Below are positions 45,331-54,042 of a stretch of DNA of 64,000 bases, in pieces. Position numbers and translations under genes: made by a program. Origin of the DNA: Streptomyces sp. A1277 (GTDB lineage: Bacteria > Actinomycetota > Actinomycetes > Streptomycetales > Streptomycetaceae); assembly GCF_004795015.1 (NCBI RefSeq), contig NZ_SSBI01000001.1, forward strand, positions 240,798 to 304,797, read 5' to 3'. Positions within the stretch are counted from its first letter, which is position 1, and every line of letters starts with the position of its first letter. Under the pieces are notes generated by a model. It made no database searches and was not told the DNA's origin. It saw only the letters and a program-made list of their open reading frames with translations.

Positions 45331-45942
45331 CTACTCGGGCAGCCGGAGTTCCAGGTCGGCCCGGGGGAGGACGCCGTCCTGTCCGACACCGGTCAGCAGA
45401 TCGGCGACCGGGCCGCTGCCGGGCAGCTGGGCCTCGGGGTCCACGTCGTGCCACGGGGCGAGGACGAAGGCGCGCTCCCGGGCCCGGGGGTGGGGCAGCG
45501 TGAGCACCGGGTCGTCGGAGACCACATCGGCGTACGCGACGATGTCGACGTCGATGGTGCGCGGGCCCCAGCGCTCCTCGCGGACCCGCTCGAAGGCTTC
45601 CTCGATGGCCTGGCCGCGCTCCAGCAGCGAGGACGGCGGCAGGGTCGTCTTCACGACGATCACCGCGTTGAAGTACGAGGGCTGGGAACCGGGGTCGACG
45701 CCCCACGGCTCCGTCTCGTACACCGGGGAGACCGCCTTGACCCGGAGGCCGGGCGTGTCCTCCAGGGCGTCGATGGCGCCCTGGAGGGTCTCCAGGCGGT
45801 TGCCCAGGTTGGAGCCGAGGGAGAGCACGGCGAGTCTGGGGTTGGAGAGGGTGATGTCCGCCGCGTCCACCTGCTCGACCACGGAGGCGGGCACCGGCTG
45901 TACGGTCGGGTCGCTCTGCCCCTCGGTAGAAAATGCAGTCAT
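45331..45942 (-). CDS. folK: 2-amino-4-hydroxy-6-hydroxymethyldihydropteridine pyrophosphokinase
   Basis: A 203-residue HPPK. The family signatures are LSLGSNLGNR near 41-50 and RWGPRTIDVDIVAY near 123-136, which carries the two Mg-binding aspartates. It is longer than E. coli FolK (159) owing to an N-terminal extension of about 35 residues. Its ATG overlaps the folB stop by 4 bp. Confidence 0.93.
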   Translation of the reverse strand: MTAFSTEGQSDPTVQPVPASVVEQVDAADITLSNPRLAVLSLGSNLGNRLETLQGAIDALEDTPGLRVKAVSPVYETEPWGVDPGSQPSYFNAVIVVKTTLPPSSLLERGQAIEEAFERVREERWGPRTIDVDIVAYADVVSDDPVLTLPHPRARERAFVLAPWHDVDPEAQLPGSGPVADLLTGVGQDGVLPRADLELRLPE

Positions 45943-46298
45943 GCTCGGCTCCGGGTGATGGTGATGGTGACGTCGTCGAAGGGGACGGTGATGGGCGCGT
46001 CCGGCTTGTGCACCACGACCTCCACCTCCTCGACGCCGTCGTGCTTCAGGCACTGCTGGGCGATGCGCTCCGCGAGCGTCTCGATCAGGTCGACCGGCTC
46101 GCCCTGGACCACTTCGACGACCTCTTCCGCGACCACGCCGTAGTGCACGGTCTTCGTCAGGTCGTCGGCGGCTGCCGCGGGGCGGGTGTCGAGGCCGAGC
46201 ACCAGGTCCACGATGAACGTCTGTCCCTCTTCCCGCTCCCGGGGGAAGACGCCATGGTGCCCTCGGGCCTTGAGGCCGCGCAGCGCGACACGATCCAC
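45939..46298 (-). CDS. folB: Dihydroneopterin aldolase
   Basis: A 119-residue tunnelling-fold aldolase of folate synthesis. Recognisable blocks are VDRVALRGLKARGHHGVFPR, then GQTFIVDLVLGLD and VDLIETLAERIAQ. GTG at 46298 with AGGAG upstream is preferred; the open frame extends far upstream without family sequence. It overlaps folK by ATGA. The 220-bp gap upstream, before the NTF2-like stop, holds no gene I can support. Confidence 0.93.
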   Translation of the reverse strand: MDRVALRGLKARGHHGVFPREREEGQTFIVDLVLGLDTRPAAAADDLTKTVHYGVVAEEVVEVVQGEPVDLIETLAERIAQQCLKHDGVEEVEVVVHKPDAPITVPFDDVTITITRSRA

Positions 46299-46518
46299 GC
46301 GAATCACTCCTGCTGTCGTTGGTCGTAGGGCACGGGGCCGCGTGCGGGCGGCCGGGTACCCGATTTCGAATCTACCCGCGCGCACCGACATGCCTCCCCC
46401 TCGGGGCCCGGGCGTGCGGGCACGGAACAGATAGCCGCTGATACCCCGATGCGGCCGGTTCCAATCCCGGCGGGGCGTCATTCGCACGTCTTTCGTGCCC
46501 GGCGCGGGCGGGAACCGC

Positions 46519-47001
46519 TCAGGACGGGGTCTCTTCGTCCTCTTCCTCACCGGTTTCGGCCAGTACGGGCGAACCGTGGTGCGACCAGAGCTTCCAGCCG
46601 TCCGGCGTGCGGCGGAACACATTCGTGGCGACCACGAGCTGTCCGACCAGCGGTCCCAGTGCGCTGCCCTCCTCGGCGGGGCCGCCACTGAGGATGTTCT
46701 CGGTGCACGTCACCAGCGCGGTGTCGCCCGTCATCGAGACGCCGACGTCGGTCAGGAAGAACTGGATGTACTCGGTGTTCGCCATGATCAGCGCGTAGCT
46801 GCGCAGCACCTCGCCGCGCCCGCTGAGCACCGGCCAGCCGGGGTGCACGCAGGAGACCGTCAGGTCCTCGCCGGGCAGCCAGAGGCCGGTCAGCGCTTCG
46901 AGGTCGCCCTGCTCCAGGGCCTCGTAGAAGGCGGTGTTGGCCTGTTCGACGGCGGCGATGTCGGCGGCCGCCTCCGCGTGGTCGTCCCTCGGCTCGCTCA
47001 C
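46519..47001 (-). CDS. NTF2-like (SnoaL/DUF4440-type) protein
   Basis: A 160-residue cone-fold protein. The helix QANTAFYEALEQGDLEALTG, then CVHPGWPVLSGRGEVLRSYA and WKLWSHHGSPV, match the nuclear-transport-factor-2-like family. GTG at 47001 overlaps the folP stop (GTGA), so it is translationally coupled to folP. The gene is retained inside the folate operon, but no folate enzyme activity is established for it. Confidence 0.85.
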   Translation of the reverse strand: MSEPRDDHAEAAADIAAVEQANTAFYEALEQGDLEALTGLWLPGEDLTVSCVHPGWPVLSGRGEVLRSYALIMANTEYIQFFLTDVGVSMTGDTALVTCTENILSGGPAEEGSALGPLVGQLVVATNVFRRTPDGWKLWSHHGSPVLAETGEEEDEETPS

Positions 47002-47855
47002 GCGGCTCCCTCGATGGCGCGGGCGACCCGCACGGCGTCGGCGGTGGCCCGCACCTCGTGGACGCGGACGGCCCAGGCGCCGGCCCGGGCGGAGAGCGCG
47101 GAGACGGCGGCGGTGGCCGCGTCGCGCTCGCGGGCGGGCGGCGGGGCGCCCTCGCCGGCCAGGACGCGGCCGAGGAACCGCTTGCGGGAGGCGGCGACCA
47201 GCAGGGGGCGGCCTAGGGAGTGCAGCGCGTCCAGCCGGGCCAGCAGCGCGAGGTCGTGGGCGGCGTCCTTGGCGAAGCCGAGTCCGGGGTCGATGACCAG
47301 GCGCTCCGGGGCGACGCCGCCGGCGACCACCGCGTCCATCCGGTCCCGCAGCTCCGCGACGACCTCGGCGACCACGTCCCCGTACACCGCCCGGCTGTTC
47401 ATCGACTCGCTGAAGCCGCGCCAGTGCATGACGACGAAGGGGACCTCGGCGGCGGCGACGACCGGGACCATGTCCGGGTCGGCCTGGCCGCCGCTCACGT
47501 CGTTGACCAGGACCGCGCCGGCGGCGATCGCCTGCTCGGCGACGCGGGCCCGCATGGTGTCGACGGAGACCGTGACCCCTTCCGAGGCCAGGCCGCGGAC
47601 CACCGGGACGACCCGGCGAAGCTCCTCGGACTCGTCCACCCGGGCGGCGCCCGGCCGGGTCGACTCGCCGCCGACGTCCACCAGGTCGGCGCCCTCGCCG
47701 ACCAGGTCGAGGCCGTGCTTGACGGCTGTCGCGGTGTCGAACCAGCGGCCCCCGTCGGAGAAGGAGTCGGGGGTCACGTTGACGACGCCCATGACCGCGC
47801 AGCGGTCCCACTCCGGCAGACCCTGGACCGTGCCTCGCCCACGCAACGTACTCAT
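46998..47855 (-). CDS. folP: Dihydropteroate synthase
   Basis: A 285-residue TIM-barrel enzyme joining pABA to dihydropterin pyrophosphate, the sulfonamide target. Signatures are MGVVNVTPDSFSDGGRWFD (about 22-40), DVGGESTRPGA and VNDVSGG, with ASRKRFLGR near the C-terminus. It is the first gene of the minus-strand folate operon. The TRPGAARVDESEE loop looks like a sensitive-type enzyme, without visible insertions. Confidence 0.95.
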   Translation of the reverse strand: MSTLRGRGTVQGLPEWDRCAVMGVVNVTPDSFSDGGRWFDTATAVKHGLDLVGEGADLVDVGGESTRPGAARVDESEELRRVVPVVRGLASEGVTVSVDTMRARVAEQAIAAGAVLVNDVSGGQADPDMVPVVAAAEVPFVVMHWRGFSESMNSRAVYGDVVAEVVAELRDRMDAVVAGGVAPERLVIDPGLGFAKDAAHDLALLARLDALHSLGRPLLVAASRKRFLGRVLAGEGAPPPARERDAATAAVSALSARAGAWAVRVHEVRATADAVRVARAIEGAA

Positions 47856-47930
47856 ACGACCAGCGTAGGGCCTGGCCGGTGGACCGGGGCCGGGGTCCGC
47901 CGGGCAGGCCCCGGCCCGTGCGGGGCGCCG

Positions 47931-49772
47931 CTACGCCGCGCGGGCCTCCTGCTCGCCGGCCGGGGGCCGTACGTGGGCGCAGGGGCGGCGGGGGCCGACG
48001 GGGAGGCGGCGGGCCAGGGGGCGGGGGAGGGCGAAGTTCACGAAGCCCTCGGCCTGCATCGCGGCGAGCGAGATGCGGGGCAGGTCGCGGGCGGTGCGGT
48101 AGACCACGAAGCGGGGCTCCCAGCGGGGTCGGAACTTGGCGTTGAACTTGTACAGCGACTCGATCTGGAACCAGCGCGAGAGGAAGATCAGCAGCCCGCG
48201 CCAGACCCGCAGGACCGGTCCCGCGCCCAGCTTCTCGCCGCGGGCCAGGGCGGAGCGGAACATCGCGAAGTTCAACGAGACCCGGGCGATGCCGAGGCGG
48301 GGGGCGGCCTGGAGGGAGGCGACGATGAGCAGTTCGTTCATGCCGGGGTCGGCGGCCCGGTCGCGGCGCATGAGGTCGAGGGACATTCCGTCGGTGCCCC
48401 AGGGCACGAAGTGGAGCACGGCCTTCAGGTCGCCGTAGGGGGAGTCGGCGCCGTGCTCGTCGGCCTTGTGGGCGGTGGCGACGAAGCAGTCCTCGTCGGC
48501 GCTGTCGCCGATCCGGCCGAGCGCCATGGAGAAGCCGCGTTCGGTGTCGGTGCCGCGCCAGTCGGCGGCGGCGCGGCGGATGCGGGCGAGTTCGGCCTCA
48601 GAGATGTCGGCCACGCGCCGGACGCGGGTCTCGTAGCCGCCGCGTTCGATGCGCTTGACCATCTGGCGTACGTTGCGCATCGCGCGTCCGGCGAGGGAGA
48701 AATCCGCGACGTCCACCACCGCCTCGTCGCCGAGTTCGAGGGCGTTCAGGCCGGTCTCGCGGGTCCAGACCTCGCCGCCGGTCTCGCTGCACCCCATGAC
48801 GGCCGGGGCCCAGGAGTGCGCCCGCGCCTCGTCCATGAAGCGCTCGATGGCACCGGGCCATGCCTCCACGTCGCCGATCGGGTCGCCGCTGGCGAGCATC
48901 ACGCCGGAGACCACGCGGTAGCAGACGGCTGCCTTGCCGCTGGGCGAGAAGACCACGGCCTTGTCGCGGCGGAGCGCGAAGTGGCCGAGCGAGTCGCGGC
49001 CGCCGTGCCGCTCCAGCAGGCCGCGGAGCCTCGCCTCGTCGTCCTCGGTGAGGCGGGCCGCCGGGTGTTCGGGGCGGAAGGCCAGGTAGATGGTGGTGAC
49101 GGCGGTCAGCAGGCCGAGGGCGCCCAGCGAGTAGGCCACGGTCCAGGAGGTGTCCCCGGCGTAGTCGACGGGCCCCTCGAAGCCGAACAGGCCGTACAGC
49201 ACGTGCTGGAGGCGGTCGGCGATGCTGGGGTTGCCGACCAGCCGGCGCGGATGGGCGCTGACGACGACGAGGCCGAGGCCGAGCGAACCGGCTCCGAGCA
49301 GCACGAAGTTGGCCAGGGCCCGCCAGCGGCTGCGCGGGTCGGGGAGCGCGGCGAATTCGCTCCGGTGGCGTACCAGCAGGTAACACAGCGTCAGCGAGAC
49401 GACCGTGCCGAGGACCGAGTGCCGGTAGGAGAACTGGGCCAGCGCACCGGCCGGGAGGAGCACGACGGCGGCCCGCCAGGCGCGCCGCTTGCGCCGCTTG
49501 AGGCCGTGCGCGAGGAGCAGCAGCAGGACGCCGGCGCTCAGCGAGAGGGCGGCGGCGAAGGGGCCGAGGGCGCCGGGGAGCACCTCGGCCAGGCTGTGCA
49601 TGCGACTGTGCCGGAACCGCGGGAAGACCCCGGCGGCGACATCGATCAGTCCGACGACGGCACAGGCGGTGCCGACGAGCGTCGGTACCGCCTGCGGCTT
49701 CGGGCCGCGCACGAACGCGCGTGCGCGATCCGGAACCGATCCCGATTTATCCCCATCTAGCGTGACAGACAT
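47931..49772 (-). CDS. MprF-like phosphatidylglycerol lysyltransferase (DUF2156)
   Basis: A 613-residue membrane protein. About five or six helices lie in 28-240. The soluble C-terminal domain (about 255-590) is the DUF2156 tandem-GNAT fold of aminoacyl-phosphatidylglycerol synthases, with FALRRDKAVVFSPSGKAAVC, RQMVKRIERGGYE and MSLDLMRRDRAADPGMNELL. It has fewer membrane helices than full MprF and no lysyl-tRNA synthetase domain. It may modify membrane lipids with lysine or another amino acid; the exact substrate is not readable. It is divergent from an esterase gene. Confidence 0.83.
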   Translation of the reverse strand: MSVTLDGDKSGSVPDRARAFVRGPKPQAVPTLVGTACAVVGLIDVAAGVFPRFRHSRMHSLAEVLPGALGPFAAALSLSAGVLLLLLAHGLKRRKRRAWRAAVVLLPAGALAQFSYRHSVLGTVVSLTLCYLLVRHRSEFAALPDPRSRWRALANFVLLGAGSLGLGLVVVSAHPRRLVGNPSIADRLQHVLYGLFGFEGPVDYAGDTSWTVAYSLGALGLLTAVTTIYLAFRPEHPAARLTEDDEARLRGLLERHGGRDSLGHFALRRDKAVVFSPSGKAAVCYRVVSGVMLASGDPIGDVEAWPGAIERFMDEARAHSWAPAVMGCSETGGEVWTRETGLNALELGDEAVVDVADFSLAGRAMRNVRQMVKRIERGGYETRVRRVADISEAELARIRRAAADWRGTDTERGFSMALGRIGDSADEDCFVATAHKADEHGADSPYGDLKAVLHFVPWGTDGMSLDLMRRDRAADPGMNELLIVASLQAAPRLGIARVSLNFAMFRSALARGEKLGAGPVLRVWRGLLIFLSRWFQIESLYKFNAKFRPRWEPRFVVYRTARDLPRISLAAMQAEGFVNFALPRPLARRLPVGPRRPCAHVRPPAGEQEARAA

Positions 49773-49911
49773 CGCTTCCCGTGGTTCCGCGAGAGATTCC
49801 TGGAGTCCGGCGGCCGGAGCCCTGCGGACGATGTACGACCTCTAGGACGAGGCTTCCGGGGCGTGGGTTCACCCACAACCCGGAAATTTCCTTACAGAAA
49901 GTTCACCGGTC

Positions 49912-51033
49912 ATGGGCCTTACGGGCAAGGCAGTGCTGATCCTCGCGATCGTGCTGGCCGTCGTGCTGTTCACCCTCACGATCTGGTGCTGGCCGAGGCT
50001 CGCCCGGCGCAGCGCCCCCGCGGTGGTCGGGCGGGTGGGGATGCTGCTGGCGACGCAGGTGGCGGTGTTCGCCACGGTCGGCCTGCTGGCCAACAACTCG
50101 TTCCTCTTCTACGGCTCCTGGGCCGACCTGTTCGGCCGCAAGCAGGAGCTGGGCGTGGTCACCGACCACGCCGCCGGGACGCTGGCCGCGAAGAACATCG
50201 TGCGGGTGGGGACGCAGCGCCCGGACGTGCCGGGCGGTGCGCGGCCGGCCGTGGGCGGCCGGATCGACAAGGTCGTGATCGCGGGCCGGCACTCGGGGAT
50301 CGAGAGTTCGGCGTACGTGTACCTGCCGCCGGAGTACTTCCAGGAAGCCTTCGCGCGGCGGAAGTTCCCGGCGGTCGTGGTGCTCACCGGCTACCCGGGC
50401 ACCTCGGAGAACCTGATCAAGGGGCTGCGCTATCCGCGTACGGCACTCGACCGGGTGAAGGCCGGACGGGCGCAGCCGATGATCCTGGTGATGCTGCGGC
50501 CCACCCTGGCCCCGCCCCGGGACACCGAGTGCGTGGACATAAAGGGCGGCCCGAAGACGGAGACGTTCTTCGCACAGGACCTGCCACGGGCGATCTCGGC
50601 CGAGTACCGGGTCGGCAAGCGCGCCCGCAACTGGGGCATCATCGGCAACTCGACCGGCGGGTACTGCGCCCTGAAGATCGGGCTGCACCACCCGGGCAGG
50701 TACACCGCGAGCGCGGGGCTCTCCGCGTACTACAAGGCGGCCGAGGACCCGACGACCGGCGACCTCTTCCACGGCGACGAGTCGGCGCGGCGCCGGGCCG
50801 ACCTGCTGTGGACGCTGGACAACCGGCCGCAGCCGGACTCGTCGTTCCTGGTGACCAGCTCCCGCCACGGCGAATCGAACTACGCCGACACGCGGCGGTT
50901 CCTGGCCAAGGTGAAGCAGCCGGCCCAGGTCTCCTCGATCGTGCTGGACAGCGGCGGGCACAACTTCAACACCTGGCGCCGGGAGATCCCGGCCGCCCTG
51001 GAGTGGTTGAGCAGCCGGCTCAGCGAGAGCTGA
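49912..51033 (+). CDS. Membrane-anchored alpha/beta-hydrolase esterase
   Basis: A 373-residue protein with two N-terminal membrane helices (about 5-27 and 38-62) and an extracytoplasmic esterase domain (about 118-370). The nucleophile elbow is GNSTGG with Ser247; a late His lies in SGGHNFNTWR. The fold resembles the putative esterase/antigen 85-like family of actinobacteria. It faces the lysyltransferase gene across 139 bp and could act on the cell envelope; the substrate is unknown. Confidence 0.8.
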   Translation: MGLTGKAVLILAIVLAVVLFTLTIWCWPRLARRSAPAVVGRVGMLLATQVAVFATVGLLANNSFLFYGSWADLFGRKQELGVVTDHAAGTLAAKNIVRVGTQRPDVPGGARPAVGGRIDKVVIAGRHSGIESSAYVYLPPEYFQEAFARRKFPAVVVLTGYPGTSENLIKGLRYPRTALDRVKAGRAQPMILVMLRPTLAPPRDTECVDIKGGPKTETFFAQDLPRAISAEYRVGKRARNWGIIGNSTGGYCALKIGLHHPGRYTASAGLSAYYKAAEDPTTGDLFHGDESARRRADLLWTLDNRPQPDSSFLVTSSRHGESNYADTRRFLAKVKQPAQVSSIVLDSGGHNFNTWRREIPAALEWLSSRLSES

Positions 51034-51132
51034 CCGGGGCGGGCGGCGGCCCGCCGGGGGCGGGCCCGGCATTCCGGGGCCTGCGCCACGCCGGTCGCGC
51101 CCGCCGCCCGCCCCGGTCGGCTCCCCGCGGTC

Positions 51133-51200
51133 TCCGCCGCGCCCTGCTCGGCTCCCCGTGGTCTCCGTGTGGTGTCCGCCGCGCCCTGCTCGGCTCCCCG
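51133..51200. repeat. Spaced 26-bp direct repeat
   Basis: A 26-bp unit at 51133-51158 recurs exactly at 51175-51200, with further partial copies to about 51240. It lies in the 210-bp gap between the convergent esterase and ABC ATPase genes; no gene is present. Confidence 0.8.
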
Positions 51201-51243
51201 CGCCCGCCGTCCGCCCTGCTCAGCCGCCCGCCGTCCGCCCCGC

Positions 51244-52431
51244 TCAGCTCCCCGGCGTCTCCGTCACGCCCGTCACGCTCTCGACGGCCACCTCGGCGCG
51301 GGGTACCGAGCGGCCGTCCGCGCCGACCGAGCGGCGCAGCGCCTCGTGCAGGCGGGCGGGGGTGAGGACGCCCAGGAAGCGGCCCTCGCCCGCCTCGTCG
51401 ATGACGGCGATCCAGCCGGCGTCGTGCTGGAGCATGGTGGCGAAGGCATGCTTCAGCGGGGCGCCGAGCGGAAGCCACGCCTCCATCCGGCGGGCGTGGT
51501 CGCGGACGGTGCCCTTGCCCGCGCTGCGCGCTTCGTCGGCGGGGATCCAGCCGTGCAGGTGGTCCTCGCCGTCCAGCACCACCGCCCAGCGGGCGCCCTC
51601 CGCGCGCAGCCGTTCGGTCGCGGCGGCCAGCGGGTCGTCCAGGTGGACGACCGGCGGGTGGTCGAGGTCGCTCTCCTCGACGGGGGTGACCGAGAGGCGC
51701 TTGAGGCCGCGGTCCGCGCCGACGAAGTCGGCCACGTAGTCGGTGGCGGGGGCGCCGAGCACGGTGGCGGGGGAGTCGAACTGCTCGATCGCGCCCTGTC
51801 CGTAGACGGCGATGCGGTCGCCGAGCCGGACGGCCTCCTCGATGTCGTGCGTGACGAACAGGATGGTTTTACGGACCTGCTCCTGGAGTTTCAGGAATTC
51901 GTTCTGCAGGTGCTCGCGCACGACCGGGTCGACGGCGCCGAAAGGTTCGTCCATCAGCAGGACCGGCGGATCGGCGGCGAGTGCCCGGGCCACGCCGACG
52001 CGTTGGCGCTGGCCGCCGGACAGCTGTTCCGGATATCGGTCGCCATAAACGGAAGGGTCGAGTCCGACCAGGTCGAGGAGTTCGGCGGCACGGGCGCGGC
52101 CCTTTCCGCGTTTCCAGCCGAGGAGATGGGGAACGGTCGCGGTGTTCTCCAGGACCGTCCTGTGCGGGAAGAGGCCGACTTGCTGGATCACATAGCCGAT
52201 ACGGCGGCGCAGCCGGACGGGGTCGATGGCGGATATGTCGTCCCCGTCGAGGAATATCCGGCCCCCGGTCGGTTCGATCAGCCGGTTCACCATCTTCATG
52301 GTGGTTGTCTTGCCGCAGCCCGACGGTCCGACGAGCGTGACCAGTTCACCCTCGGCGACCTCGAAGGAAAGGTCGTCGACGGCGGTGGTGCCGTCCGCAT
52401 ACCGCTTGGTGACGTGCTCGAAACGGATCAT
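51244..52431 (-). CDS. Glycine betaine/choline-type ABC transporter ATPase with CBS domains
   Basis: A 395-residue ABC ATPase of the OpuCA/ProV type. Walker A is GPSGCGKT (35-42), signature LSGGQ (137-141) and Walker B VLLMDE (157-162). The C-terminal third (about 265-390) is a CBS pair, which senses ionic strength in OpuA/OpuC systems. ATG at 52431 begins the conserved MIRFEHVTKRYADG. It is divergent from the two permease genes and solute-binding gene, which complete the importer. Confidence 0.9.
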   Translation of the reverse strand: MIRFEHVTKRYADGTTAVDDLSFEVAEGELVTLVGPSGCGKTTTMKMVNRLIEPTGGRIFLDGDDISAIDPVRLRRRIGYVIQQVGLFPHRTVLENTATVPHLLGWKRGKGRARAAELLDLVGLDPSVYGDRYPEQLSGGQRQRVGVARALAADPPVLLMDEPFGAVDPVVREHLQNEFLKLQEQVRKTILFVTHDIEEAVRLGDRIAVYGQGAIEQFDSPATVLGAPATDYVADFVGADRGLKRLSVTPVEESDLDHPPVVHLDDPLAAATERLRAEGARWAVVLDGEDHLHGWIPADEARSAGKGTVRDHARRMEAWLPLGAPLKHAFATMLQHDAGWIAVIDEAGEGRFLGVLTPARLHEALRRSVGADGRSVPRAEVAVESVTGVTETPGS

Positions 52432-52447
52432 GGTTCCCCATTGTCGC

Positions 52448-52483
52448 GCGTGTTCTGTGAAGGACGCGTGTTCTGTGAAGGAC
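52448..52483. repeat. Perfect 18-bp tandem duplication in the ABC divergent promoter
   Basis: GCGTGTTCTGTGAAGGAC occurs at 52448-52465 and again at 52466-52483. It lies 16 bp upstream of the ATPase start and about 98 bp upstream of the permease start, where it may act as a tandem operator. Confidence 0.85.
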
Positions 52484-52580
52484 GTGTTGCTGGAATACAA
52501 CGGCCTCGGCGATTGTCAGTGGTCGAGGATAGGCTCGCCGGACATCAGTACGAGAGGGCAATCGGGAGGTGGGGGTACGG

Positions 52581-53294
52581 ATGGCCGGACGGAACTGCCT
52601 GGTGACGAACGACTGGGTCTGCGGGGAGTACCTCCGTTCCCGCAGCCACGAGTTGACGGACGCGACGGTCCAGCACATCTGGATCACCGCCGTCTCGGTC
52701 GCGATCGGGGTGGCCGTGGCCTTCCCGCTGGCCCTCCTCGCGCGCCGCAGCCGTCGCTTCGCCGGACCGGTGCTCGGGCTGACGACGGTGCTCTACACCG
52801 TGCCGTCGCTCGCGATGTTCTCGCTCCTGCTGCCCCTGTTCGGGCTCTCGGCCGCCCTCGTGGTCACCGGGCTCGTGCTCTATTCGCTGACCATCCTCGT
52901 GCGCAACATCCTCGCCGGTCTCGAAGCGGTCCCACAGGAGGCGAAGGAGGCCGCGCACGGCATGGGGTACGGGCCAGCCCGCCTGCTGTGGGAGGTCGAA
53001 CTGCCCCTCGCGCTCCCCGCGTTGATGGCGGGCATACGCATCGCCACGGTCTCCACGATCGCGCTGACGACGGTCGGGTCCATCGTCGGCCGCGGCGGCC
53101 TGGGCAACCTCATCGAGGACGCGCTGCCCAGCTTCTTCAAGGCCCAGGTGCTGGCCGCCTCGGTGCTCTGCGTCCTGCTCGCGGTCGTCGCCGACCTGCT
53201 GCTGCTCGGCCTGCAGAGGCTGCTGACCCCCTGGACCCGCATCCGCGCCACGCACGGCGTCGCGGGCGCGCCCGGCCCGGCGAAGGCGGTCTGA
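52581..53294 (+). CDS. ABC transporter permease (OpuCB-like)
   Basis: A 237-residue permease with about five or six helices. The permease-ATPase coupling loop is EAKEAAHGMGYGPARLLWEV, and TTVGSIVGRGGLGNLIEDAL follows. The N-terminus NDWVCGEYLRSRSHELTDAT is typical for OpuCB-type subunits. ATG at 52581 fits a gggaggtgggg site; a GTG four codons upstream is possible. It is followed after 2 bp by the second permease gene. Confidence 0.88.
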   Translation: MAGRNCLVTNDWVCGEYLRSRSHELTDATVQHIWITAVSVAIGVAVAFPLALLARRSRRFAGPVLGLTTVLYTVPSLAMFSLLLPLFGLSAALVVTGLVLYSLTILVRNILAGLEAVPQEAKEAAHGMGYGPARLLWEVELPLALPALMAGIRIATVSTIALTTVGSIVGRGGLGNLIEDALPSFFKAQVLAASVLCVLLAVVADLLLLGLQRLLTPWTRIRATHGVAGAPGPAKAV

Positions 53295-53296
53295 CC

Positions 53297-53971
53297 ATGG
53301 GAGTCCTCGGCGAGGCGTGGACCTGGCTCACCACCGGCGCCAACTGGTCGGGCGAGAGCGGGGTCGCCCACCGGCTCGGTGAGCACCTGTACGTCAGCGG
53401 GGTGGCGCTCGCGCTGTCCTGCGCCATCGCCCTGCCCGTCGCGCTCTTCCTCGGCCACATCGGCAGGGGCGGCGCGCTCGCGGTCAACCTGGCCAACGTG
53501 GGGCGGGCGGTTCCCGTCTTCGCGGTCCTGGCCCTCTTCATGGTCTCGCCGCTGCGCAACGCGGGATACATACCGACGATCATCGCCCTGGTGCTGTTCG
53601 CCGTGCCGCCGCTGCTGACCAACGCCTACGTCGGCATGACGGAGGTGGACCGTGCGGTGGCGGAGGCCGCGCGCGGAATGGGCATGTCGGGCGGCCAGCT
53701 CTTCCTGCGCGTCGAACTCCCGCTCGCCTACCCGCTGATCATGACCGGGCTGCGGTCGGCCGCGGTCCAGGTCGTGGCCACGGCGACGATCGCCGCCATG
53801 GTCGGCCAGGGCGGCCTCGGCCGCATCATCACCGCCGGATTCAACACGTACAACACCCCGCAGGTGGTCGCGGGGGCGCTGCTGGTCGCCGTGCTCGCCC
53901 TGCTGGTGGAAGCGGTCCTGGTGGGCGTCGACCGTCTGCTGTCCCCGCTGCGCCGCCGCCGGCCGGCGTGA
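53297..53971 (+). CDS. ABC transporter permease (OpuCD-like)
   Basis: A 224-residue second permease subunit. The coupling loop is VAEAARGMGMSGGQLFLRVE, followed by ATIAAMVGQGGLGRIITAGF. It has five or six helices. The ATG lies 2 bp after the first permease stop, so the two are translationally coupled and probably form the heterodimeric channel. Confidence 0.88.
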   Translation: MGVLGEAWTWLTTGANWSGESGVAHRLGEHLYVSGVALALSCAIALPVALFLGHIGRGGALAVNLANVGRAVPVFAVLALFMVSPLRNAGYIPTIIALVLFAVPPLLTNAYVGMTEVDRAVAEAARGMGMSGGQLFLRVELPLAYPLIMTGLRSAAVQVVATATIAAMVGQGGLGRIITAGFNTYNTPQVVAGALLVAVLALLVEAVLVGVDRLLSPLRRRRPA

Positions 53972-54042
53972 GAGCCCGGCCCCGCCCACCCAACCGATCA
54001 CCCTTGTCGCATACGGCCTCGCCGCCGTGGACGGAGAAGAAC

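Noticed and set aside
46441..46480. A tRNA-like T-arm (GGTTCCAATCCCGGC) near 46456
   Set aside because: I could not fold acceptor, D and anticodon arms around it in the preceding 75 bases, so no tRNA is called.
52226..53971. A single 581-codon fusion of the second permease with upstream sequence
   Set aside because: The first 357 codons are a shadow of the ATPase and first permease genes; the second permease starts at ATG 53297.
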